Source: Lantana camara
Taxonomy: Eukaryota > Streptophyta > Magnoliopsida > Lamiales > Verbenaceae
Direction: 5' to 3'
Assembly (NCBI GenBank): GCA_037501455.1
Contig: CM074861.1
Span: 36,720,001-36,784,000 of the forward strand
Length of the DNA: 64,000 bases
A program made the position numbers and the translations under genes. The notes under the pieces were generated by a model that saw nothing but the letters and a program-made list of their open reading frames with translations, searched no databases and was not told where the DNA came from. Shown here one piece after another: positions 1 through 11,006 of the stretch. Within the stretch, counting starts at the first letter, position 1. The number at the start of each line of letters is the position of its first letter.

Positions 1-1019
1 ATCGTGATGATAATGTTGACAAGGTGAGAATTGTAAAAGAGAAGTTGTTAGATGATTTTTGGTGGGATTCAATTGATTATATTCTTGACATTATTGATCG
101 TATATATGAGATGCTTAGAGCATGTGATACAGACAAGCCTTGTCTTCATTTGATTTATGAAATGTGGGATACTATGATAACTAAAGTGAAGGCAACTATT
201 TATAAACATGAGATGAAAACTGATCATGAGGATTCAAGCTTTCGGTGTGTTGTCTTGGCAATTTTGGAGGATAGATGGAGCAAAAGTAATACACCATTAC
301 ATTTTCTTACCCATTCATTAAATCCAAGGTAATTAAATTTATGTTTTTTGTCTTAGTTTATTCTTCATGCTTATTTTATAAAACTGTAATGCTTTAATTT
401 TTTTAGGTGTTCTACCAAAGAATGGCAAATTCAACATCCGTACCTCACTCAACCTCAAAGTGATGTAGATGTTTCTAGGATGAGAAAAATATGTTTGAAT
501 CGCCTATTTCCTAATGAAGATACACGACGAGAGGTGAATGTGGAGCTTGCCAAATTTTTTGGATATCTTGAAGACTTTGCCGATGAAGATTCTTTGTGTG
601 ATAGATGGGTAACGGATCCAATAAAACGGTGGTTAGTTCAAGGCTCATCATCTCCAAACCTTCAAATTATTTCTATGAAGTTACTTGGCCATGTTTTTTC
701 CTCTTCCTATGCTGAAAGAAATTGGAACACCTAATCTTTCGTGCATTCGGAAAGAAGGAATAAAGTTGCTCCTCAACGTGCTTAAGATTAAGTGTTTGTT
801 CATAGTAACCTTTGACTTTTGTCAAGAAAGACTCCACAATATGTGCAAAGTGATACTAAAATGTGAGATGTAGGTGGAGATGCTTTTGAGTCCATGAATG
901 ATGTTGGCATTTTAGAGATTGCGAATCTCTCTCTTGATGAACTTGAGCTAGAGTCTATTTTATTTATGGATGAAATCGACGAAGAAACTCATAATGTTGA
1001 TGTCATTTTAGATCATTAG
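1..1019 (+). pseudogene. hAT-superfamily transposase remnant, 3' part
   Basis: The reading frame matches the C-terminal half of plant hAT (Ac-like) transposases, including the dimerisation region near 640-735 (seen: SSSYAERNWNT, a hallmark of the hAT C-terminal domain). A short intron is likely: donor GT after CCAAG near 329, acceptor TTTTTTTAG near 407. The frame is broken by a stop directly after AERNWNT (733-735), and the following bases still encode family-like sequence in interrupted frames down to an acidic tail ending at 1019 (DELELESILFMDEID region). The 5' part lies outside the window. By family, the protein would bind terminal repeats and cut DNA; this copy cannot make a full protein. 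Terminal inverted repeats were not found. Confidence 0.75.
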
Positions 1020-1249
1020 TTTATTTTGTGGTATTGCAAGAATGTTAAGAATTTAATTTTTGATTGTTCAAGAATTTGAATGATATCATATGTTGATTGT
1101 TGAATTAAGTTTCTGACTTTCTGTATAAGGATTTGAAGGACTTTGTGATTTGTATGTTGATTGTGGACTTTGTAATTTGTATCAGTATGTTGATTGTGGA
1201 ATTGTGCAATGCTGAATATTTTTATGAATATCTTTTATTACATAAATTA

Positions 1250-1275
1250 ATATATATATATATATATATATATAT
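1250..1275. repeat. (TA)n microsatellite
   Basis: Uninterrupted TA dinucleotide run just downstream of the hAT remnant and next to the LTR-like block. Confidence 0.9.
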
Positions 1276-2074
1276 TGATATGGCATAAAATGATTGGACC
1301 ATGTGGCACACCCTCGATGGAGCCACGTGGAAGCTATGCCTCCTCAATCAACCCAGTAGCCGCCACGTGGACCACACGTGGTGCGATCTCCGCCTCAGAT
1401 CAATATATTGACCCCAAATTTCAGTTAACTCCTAACATGGGTCGACAGGTCGTATCGATCTGACCCCGCGCTCGATCTGGGCACTCCCAAATCCATCCGA
1501 ACCTAACCATTCTACATGGAAGGCCAAGGCTTTGATCCGAAGGTCGACGCCCTATGTTACCAGATACCAAGATGCCATAAAACATCTTTATCAGGACACG
1601 TGTAACTCTCTCATTCCTCAAGATGAGCATACTATGGAGCATTCAGTGCCCTACTGTACCTGTCTATACCAAAAGGGGAAAGAGGGTACACTTGACCCCC
1701 GTTTGGCCAGCTCAGGCAGCCGACCATCAGGTCGATTGCCTGTGGCGTAATTAATGCATAATCGCGGTACACGCACTACTGTGTTAATTGGTCAAGACTA
1801 TAAATACGCCCCCCCTCCCGAACAGTAGTGGGTAAGCTTTTAAGAGCATTTATTTCGTATTTACTGCATTTATTTCTCTCACTAAGAATCCAATACTAAC
1901 TTGAGCGTCGGAGTGCTAAAACTGGGCATCACCCCAAGTCCCCCAACTTTGGCCTTTAGCTTACGTGTGTTGGTGTTTTCAGATCGATAAAGAGCCCACT
2001 CATACAAATTCTTGACTGATCGACCCAAACCTGCCACCTAGTTCGACAACTCGGATCGACCAAATTTGAGCCTG

Positions 2075-2075
<1 letters not shown>
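1276..2075 (+). mobile_element. LTR remnant of a Tat-type Ty3/gypsy retrotransposon
   Basis: No coding sequence. The block has LTR features: a CACGTGG-rich upstream part (1324-1380), a TATA box TATAAATA at 1799-1806, and near 1898-1913 the string CTTGAGCGTCGGAGTG, which recurs in LTRs of plant Tat-lineage gypsy elements. A second piece, GTTGGTGTTTTCAG (1969-1982), fits the same U5 region. No internal domain or second LTR is attached, so this is a solo or truncated LTR. Both edges run into TA microsatellites and are uncertain. Confidence 0.55.
1799..1806 (+). promoter_or_regulatory. TATA box of the LTR remnant
   Basis: TATAAATA lies in a GC-richer setting between a CACGTG-rich stretch and the U5-like part of the LTR remnant, the spacing expected of an LTR promoter. 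Confidence 0.5.

Positions 2076-2077
<2 letters not shown>

Positions 2078-2128
<51 letters not shown>
2078..2128. repeat. (TA)n microsatellite, about 50 bp
   Basis: Perfect alternating AT run directly after the LTR-like block. Confidence 0.9.
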
Positions 2129-2134
<6 letters not shown>

Positions 2135-2360
2135 TAGTGTCGGATCCATGTCGTGTCCTAAAATTTTGAAAAAATCCGTATCGCCTTGTCCTGGTCATGT
2201 TATGTCTGTGTCACTGTGTCCGTGTTACTACATCATAGTTGGACGGGTATAATGGAGCACGAGGGCGTGACATACGACTCCGCGACGATGTCTGCAAAAG
2301 CCACAAACTGGACATGGATCGAATTATGTAAGGTATAACAACCAAATTTATTTTTATTAT

Positions 2361-2658
2361 TAGGGTTAATTACATCTACCCCCAATTTAGATGGGATAAT
2401 TATAAGTGTTACCCCATGTTTAGATATAGTTACAAATACACCCTATTAAGAAAATTTTAATTACACATAACCCTCATGAATAAAGCATTAATTACATATA
2501 GCTCCCATATAAAATATATTAATTACGTAAAAAACGGGGCACATTTGCAAGATAGTGTAATTAAAATTTTCTAGGAGGGGTGTAAGTGTAATTATATCTA
2601 AAAATGAGGTATGACTTGTAATTACCCCAACTAATTTGGGAGTTAGATCTAATTAAGT
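2361..2658. mobile_element. MITE with long terminal inverted repeats
   Basis: The left end (2363-2440: GGGTTAATTACATCTACCCC and onward) is an imperfect inverted copy of the right end (2575-2658, ending AGTTAGATCTAATTAAG). The inner parts also pair: ATTATAAGTGTTACCCC against GAGGTATGACTTGTAATTAC. There is no ORF and the size is about 300 bp, which fits a miniature inverted-repeat element. No confident target duplication was seen, so the superfamily is open. Confidence 0.65.
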
Positions 2659-2753
2659 CATATTATTAACTACATGTTTGTCATTATCGATAAACATATA
2701 TGATTGGAATATATTTTTATATATATTTATTGTGCTTGATTTAACAGACTTAT

Positions 2754-3230
2754 GAATCGACAAGTGCATACCATAAAGTTGGGATGGAGAGAATGTGACA
2801 TGAGTTGAATGTAATTTTTGGATCGAACGATGCTCGTAATCCCAAATTGATTTCCACTTTGCCGAAGAAACCTCCACGTGCGTTCGAGCTCATCAAGCCC
2901 AATGGAATCCGTTTGCCAACAATTGATGACCTCCTAGCAGACATCAGTAAGTAATTTGTAGTAATGATTTAATTTTTATAAACTTGAACATTAGTCAATT
3001 CATAATATGCAAATGCAGAATCTTAAATCTTATTTTATTTTTGTTTTCCTTATTTTTTTTCATCATTACCAAGTGGATGAGGAAAAGCGTGCATCGGAGG
3101 ATAAAGAGCGCAGAAAGAGTAAAAAAACGGAGTGGTCGAAATCCATGTTCCGGCTGATTGTTTGAGCTTAACGAAGGCAACTGGAATATACCTTGTCCCT
3201 GTGAGAGAGGTATAATCATATAACCAGAAA
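2754..3230 (+). pseudogene. Broken host gene fragment, family not recognised
   Basis: Two exon-like stretches read well on the plus strand. The first (about 2754-2948) follows an acceptor-like TTTAACAG, contains ELIKPNGIRLPTIDDLLADI, and ends at a perfect donor GTAAGT (2949). The second (about 3073-3228) follows ACCAAG, starts MDEEKRASEDKERRKSKK, then shifts frame at a run of seven A residues near 3121 and continues as VPADCLSLTKATGIYLVPVRE in another frame. An in-frame TGA in the first stretch and the A-run frameshift mean it is not functional as it stands. I do not recognise the family. Element A starts about 170 bp downstream. Confidence 0.35.
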
Positions 3231-3401
3231 TGAATCGTTCTCGTGCATCAACGTTATGTAGCACCGAAGTGTCTAGTGCAAAAAGCTTTCTTCAGTTCTA
3301 AGTCTATGTCTTCTATGGAAGTATTCATATTTTGTTAACAGTTTATATAATGTGTTTGTATCTATTTATGTTTTTAAATTAGGCCTGTTTGATGCCAATA
3401 T

Positions 3402-6297
3402 TGTGACGCCCTAGCGTGGGCCCCACATCCCCCGCACTAAGACCAAGCTCATATACGAATATAGTCCACACACAAACCCAATCCTAGCGAACGGGGACAC
3501 GACATGGACCCTGGCTAGACGGGCTAACCCTGTACCAAACAATATATACAACCAAGCGACAGAAACAAGAGTATAAGCCATAAACATAAACCAATAGTCC
3601 ATAACAACAGGATCGCTCATCAAGAGCTTACATAATTTAAAAGTGATAGTATTTGGCCCTCACGGCCTTACAAAATATATACATAACAAAAGGTAATATG
3701 AGTGTGTGGTACAACAACCGTGTGACACGAGCTAGACACAAAATTACAATAAGTAAAGCAATTTCCCGCCTAGCTACACCTGCAAGGGACCTGAGGGATA
3801 AAGAAGGGAGGGGTCAATCTCTACAAGACTGAGTGAAAGGCATATATATGATATAGAAAGCGATAAAGTTCATGCAAGCCATAATTCCATACAAGGTTTT
3901 TAAGAAGGTAAGTAAAACACAGATTATCATTGTATGGAATTACAACTATCAAATTAAATTCAGGACAAGTGATCAGTGGCTCGGCGAGTGAGCAATCTCC
4001 AACCTTACTCCTTTAGTGTACTGGGTAGTTGTTAAGTGATCATGCAATATTTTAAGTTTCACTTTGTTACAGAATCAGTTTCAAGTGCACAAGTACCCTT
4101 TTTCCTCCAGTTTGGTGGTTCGGGTAGCTAAACCTCACCACCTAGGACAGGATGATCAATGGGTACATGAATCCCATTGATCGGGAGCCCCTTCGATTCA
4201 CCAAACCTCCTGGTGAATGTCCGGGTAGTCCGAGTTTGGTTGGGACTTATGCAAGAGATAGCCGTCAGCCCATGCTTCCCCAGTTCTCTCAATACATAAG
4301 CCCCTGGGCCCCAGGAAGTGTAACAGTCTCGCCAAAATAGGACAAGATCAAGATTGGTTTCATTTTCCAAAAATCATTTGTTCATTTGAAATCAAGAAAT
4401 AAGTATAATATAAGTTTTGGCCAAATCAACATATAAGAGGGTTGTAGGGATTATATTATATCCTAACAATTCCTCACCTGTACCAGACAAAAAGGGAAGA
4501 ACGGGAACTCCTCAACCCTACTGGACATGCTCAACGTCCTCCTGAGAGCTCTCTGGACAAGGAAATAGGACACGAGTGAAACTCGACTCAATATGAACCA
4601 GATATGACGCACGGTAAGTGAATTAATTACATAAGACATGAATATGAAATCATATGATATTAATGACATCTTCAAGTGCACCATTTAATGCATAATATAA
4701 CATTTAAATGCCTAACAAGGCGCACATGAAATTTGTGAAACTAATTCACGTCATTCAAGGGATACAAATTCATATAAGAACAATTATAAGCATATAATCA
4801 ATAAATAATGAGTTAAAAACAAGTTTGGAGATGGAAACATGCGAGAAAAAGGAAATGAAAACACAAAAAGAGCTCCCGAGTGAAATTGGGCGAAAGTTGA
4901 TAGATTTCCAAAACGGACAAGCTGTAGTAAAACTGGAATATCTTGAGTTTGAGGAAAGATAATTGAGTTTTGTTTCTTGGGAATGAAAATAGACACATAA
5001 ACCTTTAAAATTATATATGGAACGAAATTTGGTTCAAAGTGAGGAGAAAATGGCGTAAGTTTAAATTTGGGTGAAAGCAGATTTTTGACGAAGTGGCGAC
5101 ACCAAAAAGAATTCATTATATCTCATAAATGACAAAAGATATTGAGATGATTCCAATTGGAGGTTGTTCTAGACTTCAAGAGGTTTCCAATGGTTCAAAA
5201 ATTAGGTCAATCGGAGTTCGGATAAGGGAGTAACCGACCGGGTACAAGTCATAAATTTACCCGACCGGGGAGAGCAGGTGCAGAAACCCTTCTGTAACAA
5301 ACTACCCACTCGGGTACTTTTGTGGGCAAAACCTACCCGCCCGGGTAGTCCTCTAGAATAGGAAAAACGCAGAAAAACAGGGGAACCTCGCGGGAGAAGA
5401 AAACCAAACAACCAAATCACCCCAAACCTCAACCACAAGCACGCAAAACACCAAACAACATGCACACAATCATAATATCTCGTTTAGGCCACTTATAATC
5501 CAAAGAAATATGCTTAGATTCACAAATAATACTCATCCAACAAACCCTTAATTATACCATAGTTATGAATGCATCAAAGTTCAAGTAAAACATGTCATAT
5601 AAACATGAGATTAGCTCAAATTCATCACATAAACTTCAAAACATGCCAAGAAATCCAAAGAAAGTGAAAACCCTAGTCTAAACTCACATTCGTCTAGTAT
5701 ACAAGTTTTGCCATACCTTGAAAATAGAAGGAAAAGAAGGGGAAAGGGAGAAGAGATGGTCTTGGAGTGAATTCCTTGAAAAAAAATGGAAGAAAGCTTG
5801 AATCTCTTGTTGTCTTATGAATTGAAATGAAAGAGATGAAGAAGAGAATGAAGAAATGTCTTGCCCTTGTCTTGCTTCTTGAAAGATGAAGATGAAATGA
5901 AGAAAATGTATGTATTGGTATGTGTATATAGATATATCGATCAAGTGGGGAGAAAAAGGAAGAAATTGCACTTTAGTCCTTATATAATTTAAAAAAATGC
6001 AATTAAGTATGAAATGTTATGCATATGACAAATCAATTCTCATCAAATTATAAATCAAGTATCAAACAACTCCAAGAGGGCAATTAAAGACAATTAAGTA
6101 AAAATTCTTACAAATACACGAATAATTAAACACTTAGGCATGCTCGGAAAATTAAACAACATAAACCACAAAAAGAAATCGTGAAAGAAAGGTTTAAATC
6201 ACACAATTAAATCATTAAAAGGAATTAAATAAGCATAATCCTCAAAACTCTCACGCGTGGGGCGCGTACCTGTACAGTCAAGAAGTAGGGTGTCACA
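3402..6297 (-). repeat. Element A 3' LTR
   Basis: This is the left-hand copy on the plus strand and the 3' LTR in the element's own direction. It carries a palindrome cluster at 5231-5349. No host gene is present; the short ORFs inside are accidental. Confidence 0.92.
5231..5349. repeat. Palindrome cluster in the LTR of element A (left copy)
   Basis: Four related palindromes: TAACCGACCGGGTA (5231), TACCCGACCGGGGA (5258), ACTACCCACTCGGGTACT (5301) and CCTACCCGCCCGGGTAGT (5332). Arms are 7-8 bp around a 2-bp centre. A separate weak hairpin (GCAGAAACCCTTCTGT, 5280-5295) sits between the second and third. Confidence 0.8.
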
Positions 6298-6310
6298 ACC
6301 TCCTCCCCTT
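6298..6310 (-). promoter_or_regulatory. Polypurine tract of element A
   Basis: Read on the minus strand, AAGGGGAGGAGGT lies directly before the 3' LTR, the place and composition of the plus-strand DNA primer of LTR retrotransposons. Confidence 0.85.
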
Positions 6311-6314
6311 AAGA

Positions 6315-6333
6315 GAATCTGGTCCCCAGATTC
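6315..6333 (-). other. Perfect hairpin beside the polypurine tract
   Basis: GAATCTGG, a 3-nt loop, then CCAGATTC: an 8-bp perfect stem. The same place in elements C and E has a stem with compensating base changes (see findings). Confidence 0.75.
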
Positions 6334-7363
6334 ACTGTTCCTTCGGAAACAACTCCGGATAAAATCTCCTCATCTTGTCCTCTGTTTCCCAAGTGACTTC
6401 CTCGGTTTTGTCACTTCTCCATAAAACCTTAACCAAGGGAATTTGTCGGCTTCTCAACTCTTGGAACTTTCTATCCAATATCTTAACCGGCTTTTGGACA
6501 AAAGTTAAACCCGGATCAACCTCGGCTTCTTCGAGGGGGAGGATCTCTGAATCATCGGGATAGTACTTCCTCAACTGAGACACGTGGAAGACATTATGAA
6601 TCCCGGTTAAATTTGGAGGTAGGTCCAATCGGTAAGCAACTTCTCCAATCCTCTCCAGAATTTCGAAAGGACCCAAATAACGAGGGTTCGACTTCCCTCC
6701 TTGGCCAATTCTTGCAAAACCCTTACGAGGAGATGCTCTCAAGAACACACGATCACCAACCTCAAACTCAAGTTTCCGTCTACGTCGATCGGCATAACTC
6801 TTCTGTCGATCTTGGGCAGCTTTCATACGTTGCCTTATCATTTGGACTTTCTCAACTGCATCTTGAGTAGCTGCTGAAAGTTTAGTCTTTCTAACTTCCC
6901 TTTGTACACCCTCCTGTTTTGTCCAACGCCACTCTTCGAGATCAAAGAATAAAGGGGAACGACACCTTCGTCCATAAAGAATCTCATATGGTGCTGCTTT
7001 AATCGACGCTTGGTAGCTATTATTATAAGCAAATTCGATCAAGTGTAAATGTTCATCCCACTTAGTCCGAAAATCCAGTGCACAAGCCCGAAGCATGTCC
7101 TCTAAATACTATATCAACCTCTCTGATTGCCTATCGGTCTAAGGGTGCGAAGCAGTACTGAACTTAAGCTTAGTGTCCAACCTTTTCTGAAGTTCTTGCC
7201 AAAACTTGGAGGTAAACCGCGGTTCTCTGTCAGAAATAATACTAAGAGGAGTGCCATGGAGTCGAACAATCTCTCGAACATACTTATCTGCAAGTTTACT
7301 TATCTTATCAGACATCCGGACTGCGAGGAAATGTGTTGACTTAGTTAATCTGTCAATGATCAC
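6332..7363 (-). pseudogene. Element A integrase core, C-terminus and chromodomain-like end
   Basis: Lower part of pol. The catalytic core shows the second DDE aspartate in SDREPRFTSKFW and the glutamate in PYEILYGRRCRSP. It is followed by the GPFEILERIG and HNVFHVSQLRKY integrase C-terminal signatures and a chromodomain-like end (VKVLWRSDKTEEVTWETE) that in the family targets heterochromatin. Two in-frame TAG codons interrupt it (7139-7141 and 7109-7111), both where relatives usually have a CAG glutamine. The distal frame, 7096-6332, is open for 254 codons and ends just before the polypurine tract. Confidence 0.88.
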
Positions 7364-7390
7364 CCAAATTCCATCAAGTCCACCCTTAGC

Positions 7391-8292
7391 TCAGGGTAAT
7401 TCGGACACGAAATCCATAGTAATTTGTTCCCACTTCCATTCCGGAATGGGTAAAGGTTGTAATAAGCCTCCGGGCTTTTGATGTTCTGCCTTTACCCTTT
7501 GACATGTCAAACAATGCTTCACAAACTCAGCCACATCTTTCTTCATACCTCTCCACCAATAGAAATTCTTCAAATCTCGATACATCTTTGTACCTCCAGG
7601 GTGGATGGAGTGACCCGATCTGTGAGCTTCTTCAAGAATTACCCGTTTCAACTCTTCGGGCACACAAGCTCTGGTCTTGAACCTCAAAAGTCCTGTATCA
7701 TCCAAACCAAATGGACACTCCGGATCATCTCGTGCTTTCAACACTAACTTCTGAATCTCGGGATCTGTAGCTTGAGCATCATATATCCTCTGTCTTAACT
7801 CAGGTTGTACCGTAATATTATCCACACGGGCCTTCAACACCGTAGGCTCAAAATTAACACCCGAATCAACTTCCAACATAGACACGCTAGCCTTCCTACT
7901 CAACGCGTCCGCGACCAAATTAGCCTTACCCGGATGGTAATGGATGGTACAATCATAATCTTCAAGGAATTCCATCCAACGCCTTTGCCTCATATTCAAA
8001 TCCTTCAGTGTGAACACTTGAGGCTCTTGTGGTCGGAGAAGATCTCGAAAGTGACCCCGTAAAGATAATGACGCCACTTGGCCAAAGCGAAAACCACGAC
8101 GGCTAACTCGAGATCGTGAGTGGGATAATTCTTTTCTTGGTCTTTAAGCTTTCTCGAGGCATAAGCTATTACCCGACCGTTCTGCATAAGAACACAACCA
8201 AGCCCTTCCTTAGAGGCATCAGTGAACACGGTATATCCTTCGGAACCCTCGGGTAGGGCTAACACCGGAGCTGAAGTCAACTTCTCTTTCAA
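7391..8292 (-). pseudogene. Element A RNase H and integrase zinc-finger region
   Basis: The upstream part is retroelement RNase H ([18 protein letters not shown], then [18 protein letters not shown] and SDHKSLK). A frameshift near 8030 breaks it just after SDHKSLK. The frame then resumes with [20 protein letters not shown] and runs into the HHCC integrase finger (HRSGHSIHPGG and CLTCQ) and the first catalytic aspartate (TMDFVSELP). It ends at a TGA (7391-7393) where relatives have arginine, consistent with CGA to TGA. Confidence 0.88.
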
Positions 8293-8328
8293 GATTTGGA
8301 AACTCGCCTCGCAGGTTTCATCCCACTA

Positions 8329-9084
8329 AAACTTCACCTCTTTCTTAGTAAGTCGGGTCAAAGGGACATTAATCTTGGAGAAATCCTTCACGAATCTCCG
8401 GTAATACCCCGCTAGACCCAAGAAACTTCTTATCTTTGAGGCGTTCTTTGGTTTCTCCCATTGCACTACTGTTTCAATCTTAGAGGGATCCACTTCTACC
8501 CCTTTACCAGAAATCACATGACCCAAGAAAGTGACTCGATCCAACCAAAATTCACACTTACTAAATTTGGCGAACAGTTGGTGCTCTCTAAGAGTTTCTA
8601 ACACAATCCTCAAATGTTGCGCATGCTCTTCAGGAGTCTTGGAATACACTAGGATGTCATCAATGAAGATCACCACAAACTTATCAAGGTACAGACGAAA
8701 AATCCTGTGCATCATGTCCATAAAAGCTGTAGGGGCATTAGTTAATCCAAATGGCATCACTATAAACTCGAAATACCCATACCGAGTATTAAATCCCGTC
8801 TTGGGAATATCCTCTTCTCGAATTCGCAACTGATAGTACCCTTGTCGAAGATCAAGCTTAGAATAAACCTTAGATCCTTGTAACAAATCAAAAAGCTCTT
8901 CAATATGAGGGAAAGGGTACTTGTTCTTGATTGTCATCTTATTTAATTCACGATAATCGATACACATTCTCAAGGTTCCATCTTTCTTTTTAACGAATAG
9001 AGCCGGTGCACCCCATGGCGAACAACTCGGTCGGATGTAACCACTAGCTAGGAGCTCATCGAGTTGAGTTTTCAACTCCTTCAA
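8329..9084 (-). pseudogene. Element A reverse transcriptase
   Basis: Gypsy-type RT with all main blocks visible: [34 protein letters not shown], the active site FIDDILVYS, and the connection region [16 protein letters not shown]. The catalytic aspartates are intact. A one-base frameshift near 9100 separates it from the protease frame, and a TAG (8326-8328), where relatives have a glutamine codon before tryptophan, cuts it from RNase H. The domain is complete but cannot be made as part of a full polyprotein. Confidence 0.92.
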
Positions 9085-9184
9085 CTCGGCTTGGAGCCAT
9101 TCTGTATGGAGACTTCGAATAAGGCTCAGCTCCCGAAAATAATTCGATTACGAACTCAATTTCCCGCTCGGGTGGTGAAGAATC

Positions 9185-9754
9185 CTAAGTCTCGGGAAAA
9201 ACACCAAGAAAGTCCTTAACAACCTCGGTTTCTTCGATCTTGGCTTGATCCTTAGGCTTGTTAAGAAGATAAGCCAGAAAACCTGTAGCACCTTTTTGAA
9301 CTAACTCATAAGCTTCAGTAAAAGAGAGTAGTGGCGGAGTCTTCAATCCTTCCCCAACAAACACTTCCGAACCCAAACAAACCTTCTTCTCAAAACAATC
9401 AACCTTTGCTCGATGCCGAAAGAGCCAATCCATGCCCAAGATAGCCCCATTTCTATCTATGGGCATCACGATCAAATCTACTGGAAAAACACGGCCCTCA
9501 AGACTCACCGGAACCTCCCTAAACACACGGTCCGACTCTAAGCTCCCCTCGAGAGGAGAACTAATCATAAAGCAAGAAGAGGTACAAGCAACAAGTAGAG
9601 GCAAAGAGGGAACCATGCCACAAGAAAGAAAAGAATGGGTGGCACCCGGATCAAATAATGCATGAATGTATATAGTACCTTCCACCACGGCATTGGGATC
9701 AATATCGACAATCCGTTCTTCACCTCCAATAGCATAGGCGCGTGCCCGGATCAA
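9185..9754 (-). pseudogene. Element A aspartic protease (retropepsin-like)
   Basis: The frame carries the retropepsin active-site region as ALFDPGATHSFLS: the catalytic aspartate is kept but the usual S/T of the D-S/T-G triad is proline, which would probably weaken activity. A second family signature, MPIDRNGAILGMDWLFRH, follows. It is in the same frame as gag, separated by TAA (9761-9763), and ends at TAG (9185-9187). Confidence 0.85.
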
Positions 9755-9763
9755 CGGCCTTTA

Positions 9764-10801
9764 ACCCCCTTGTTGTGCTCCCGGTGGCGGCTCTAGACAA
9801 GTATCAATCTTATGGTCCGCTTTTCCACACCTCAAACATAAGCCCAACCGGCGGCGACAATTGCGATATGTATGGGAAGGATGTCCACAATAAGTGCAAC
9901 CAGGTCTCTCTTGTTGTGGTGGTGGAGCCGACAATGCCGGTAGTGCCGGAGCTTTCCCCACGGCCTTTTGTTTCTTATCATTACCCTTGGAAGCTTGTAA
10001 TTGATGAAATGCGGGCCTCTTTCCCATTCCCGAACCGGAACCGGCATGGAAGGTCCTTGATTTAAGCTTTGAAATCTTAGCCTCGGCTTTAAGAGCTTTG
10101 TCGGTTGCCTTTGCCCAAGTCCTTACATTAGAAACACCAATAACATCCTTAATCTCATACCGAAGTCCATCCACAAATTGGAGAGCCTTTAACTCATCAT
10201 CCCCGGAGATATGAGAAGCATAAGGGGCCAATCGGTTGAATTCTAATATGTATTCACCAACAGTCCTTCCTGCTTGCTTCAAGTCAAGAAATTCCCGAAG
10301 TCTTCTAGTCCTCGCCGACGGTGGAATATAGTTATTCTTGAATTCCCTCACAAAAGTCACCCAAGTGAGTTCATCTCCATTAGCTTGAAGTGTAATATTT
10401 GCCGTATTCCACCAATTTCGGGCCTCTCCTTGAAGTTGAAATATAGCAAGGTCAACCATCTCTTGAGGGCTACAACGGCATACCCGAAATATGTCTTGGA
10501 TCTCCGCGAGCCAATTCTCAGCAAGTTCATCATTCCCGCCATGAAATTGTGGTGGGTGGTAAGAACGAAAATCCCTTTGAGCTTGGGACAAGCCCCCCTC
10601 TTGAACCGGGGGAGGGACCGGAGCCGGAGGTGGTGGTGGTGGTGGTGGTGGATTCTCTCAGAGTCTCCTTTCAACATAGTTCATAACAGCTTCCATAAAA
10701 TTCTCTGCAGTGGCCCGAGGATTTTCCCCTTGAGGGGTAGGGGAACGATTTCGATGACGGCGATAACCCGGTGAACGGTCACGGTATCTTCGATGAGGCA
10801 T
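9764..10801 (-). pseudogene. Element A gag
   Basis: The frame starts at ATG 10801 with an arginine-rich N-terminus (MPHRRYRDRSPGYRR). It meets a TGA at 10658-10660 in a stretch that otherwise reads through, then a polyproline tract from a (GGT)n run on the plus strand (10629-10650). The gag core follows (FHGGNDELAENWLAEIQDIF; EARNWWNTA; REFLDLKQAGRTVGEYILEF) and then two zinc knuckles (CTYCGHPSHTYRNC; CLRCGKADHKIDTC). Chromovirus gag forms the RNA-packaging shell. The TGA fits CGA to TGA. Without it the frame joins the downstream part, so I place the start at 10801 rather than at the inner ATG 10591. Confidence 0.88.
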
Positions 10802-10986
10802 CCTACGAATTCAAACACTGAAATGCGTGGTTGGGTCAATTTATGCTCATGAAAATAGAGAATGCAACACTTAATTAATTCACATAGCAAAGAAATAAGC
10901 AAATAGATGCAAGAGCACGTTGACAAGTGTTCCTAAGTCGTACGACCTAGACAGACTCGACACTAGAACCCCGGTTTTACAACTGG

Positions 10987-10998
10987 GCTCTGATACCA
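10987..10998 (-). promoter_or_regulatory. Primer-binding site, tRNA-iMet type (element A)
   Basis: On the minus strand TGGTATCAGAGC, a perfect complement of the 3' end of plant initiator tRNA-Met, lies 8 bp inside the 5' LTR. It fixes the direction of the element. Confidence 0.93.
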
Positions 10999-11006
10999 CC
11001 TTAGGA

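Noticed and set aside
4784..5116. Minus-strand ORFs within the LTRs of element A (also 12,380-12,775)
   Set aside because: Phe/Leu-rich frames in AT-rich LTR sequence with no domain; LTRs of this family do not normally code.
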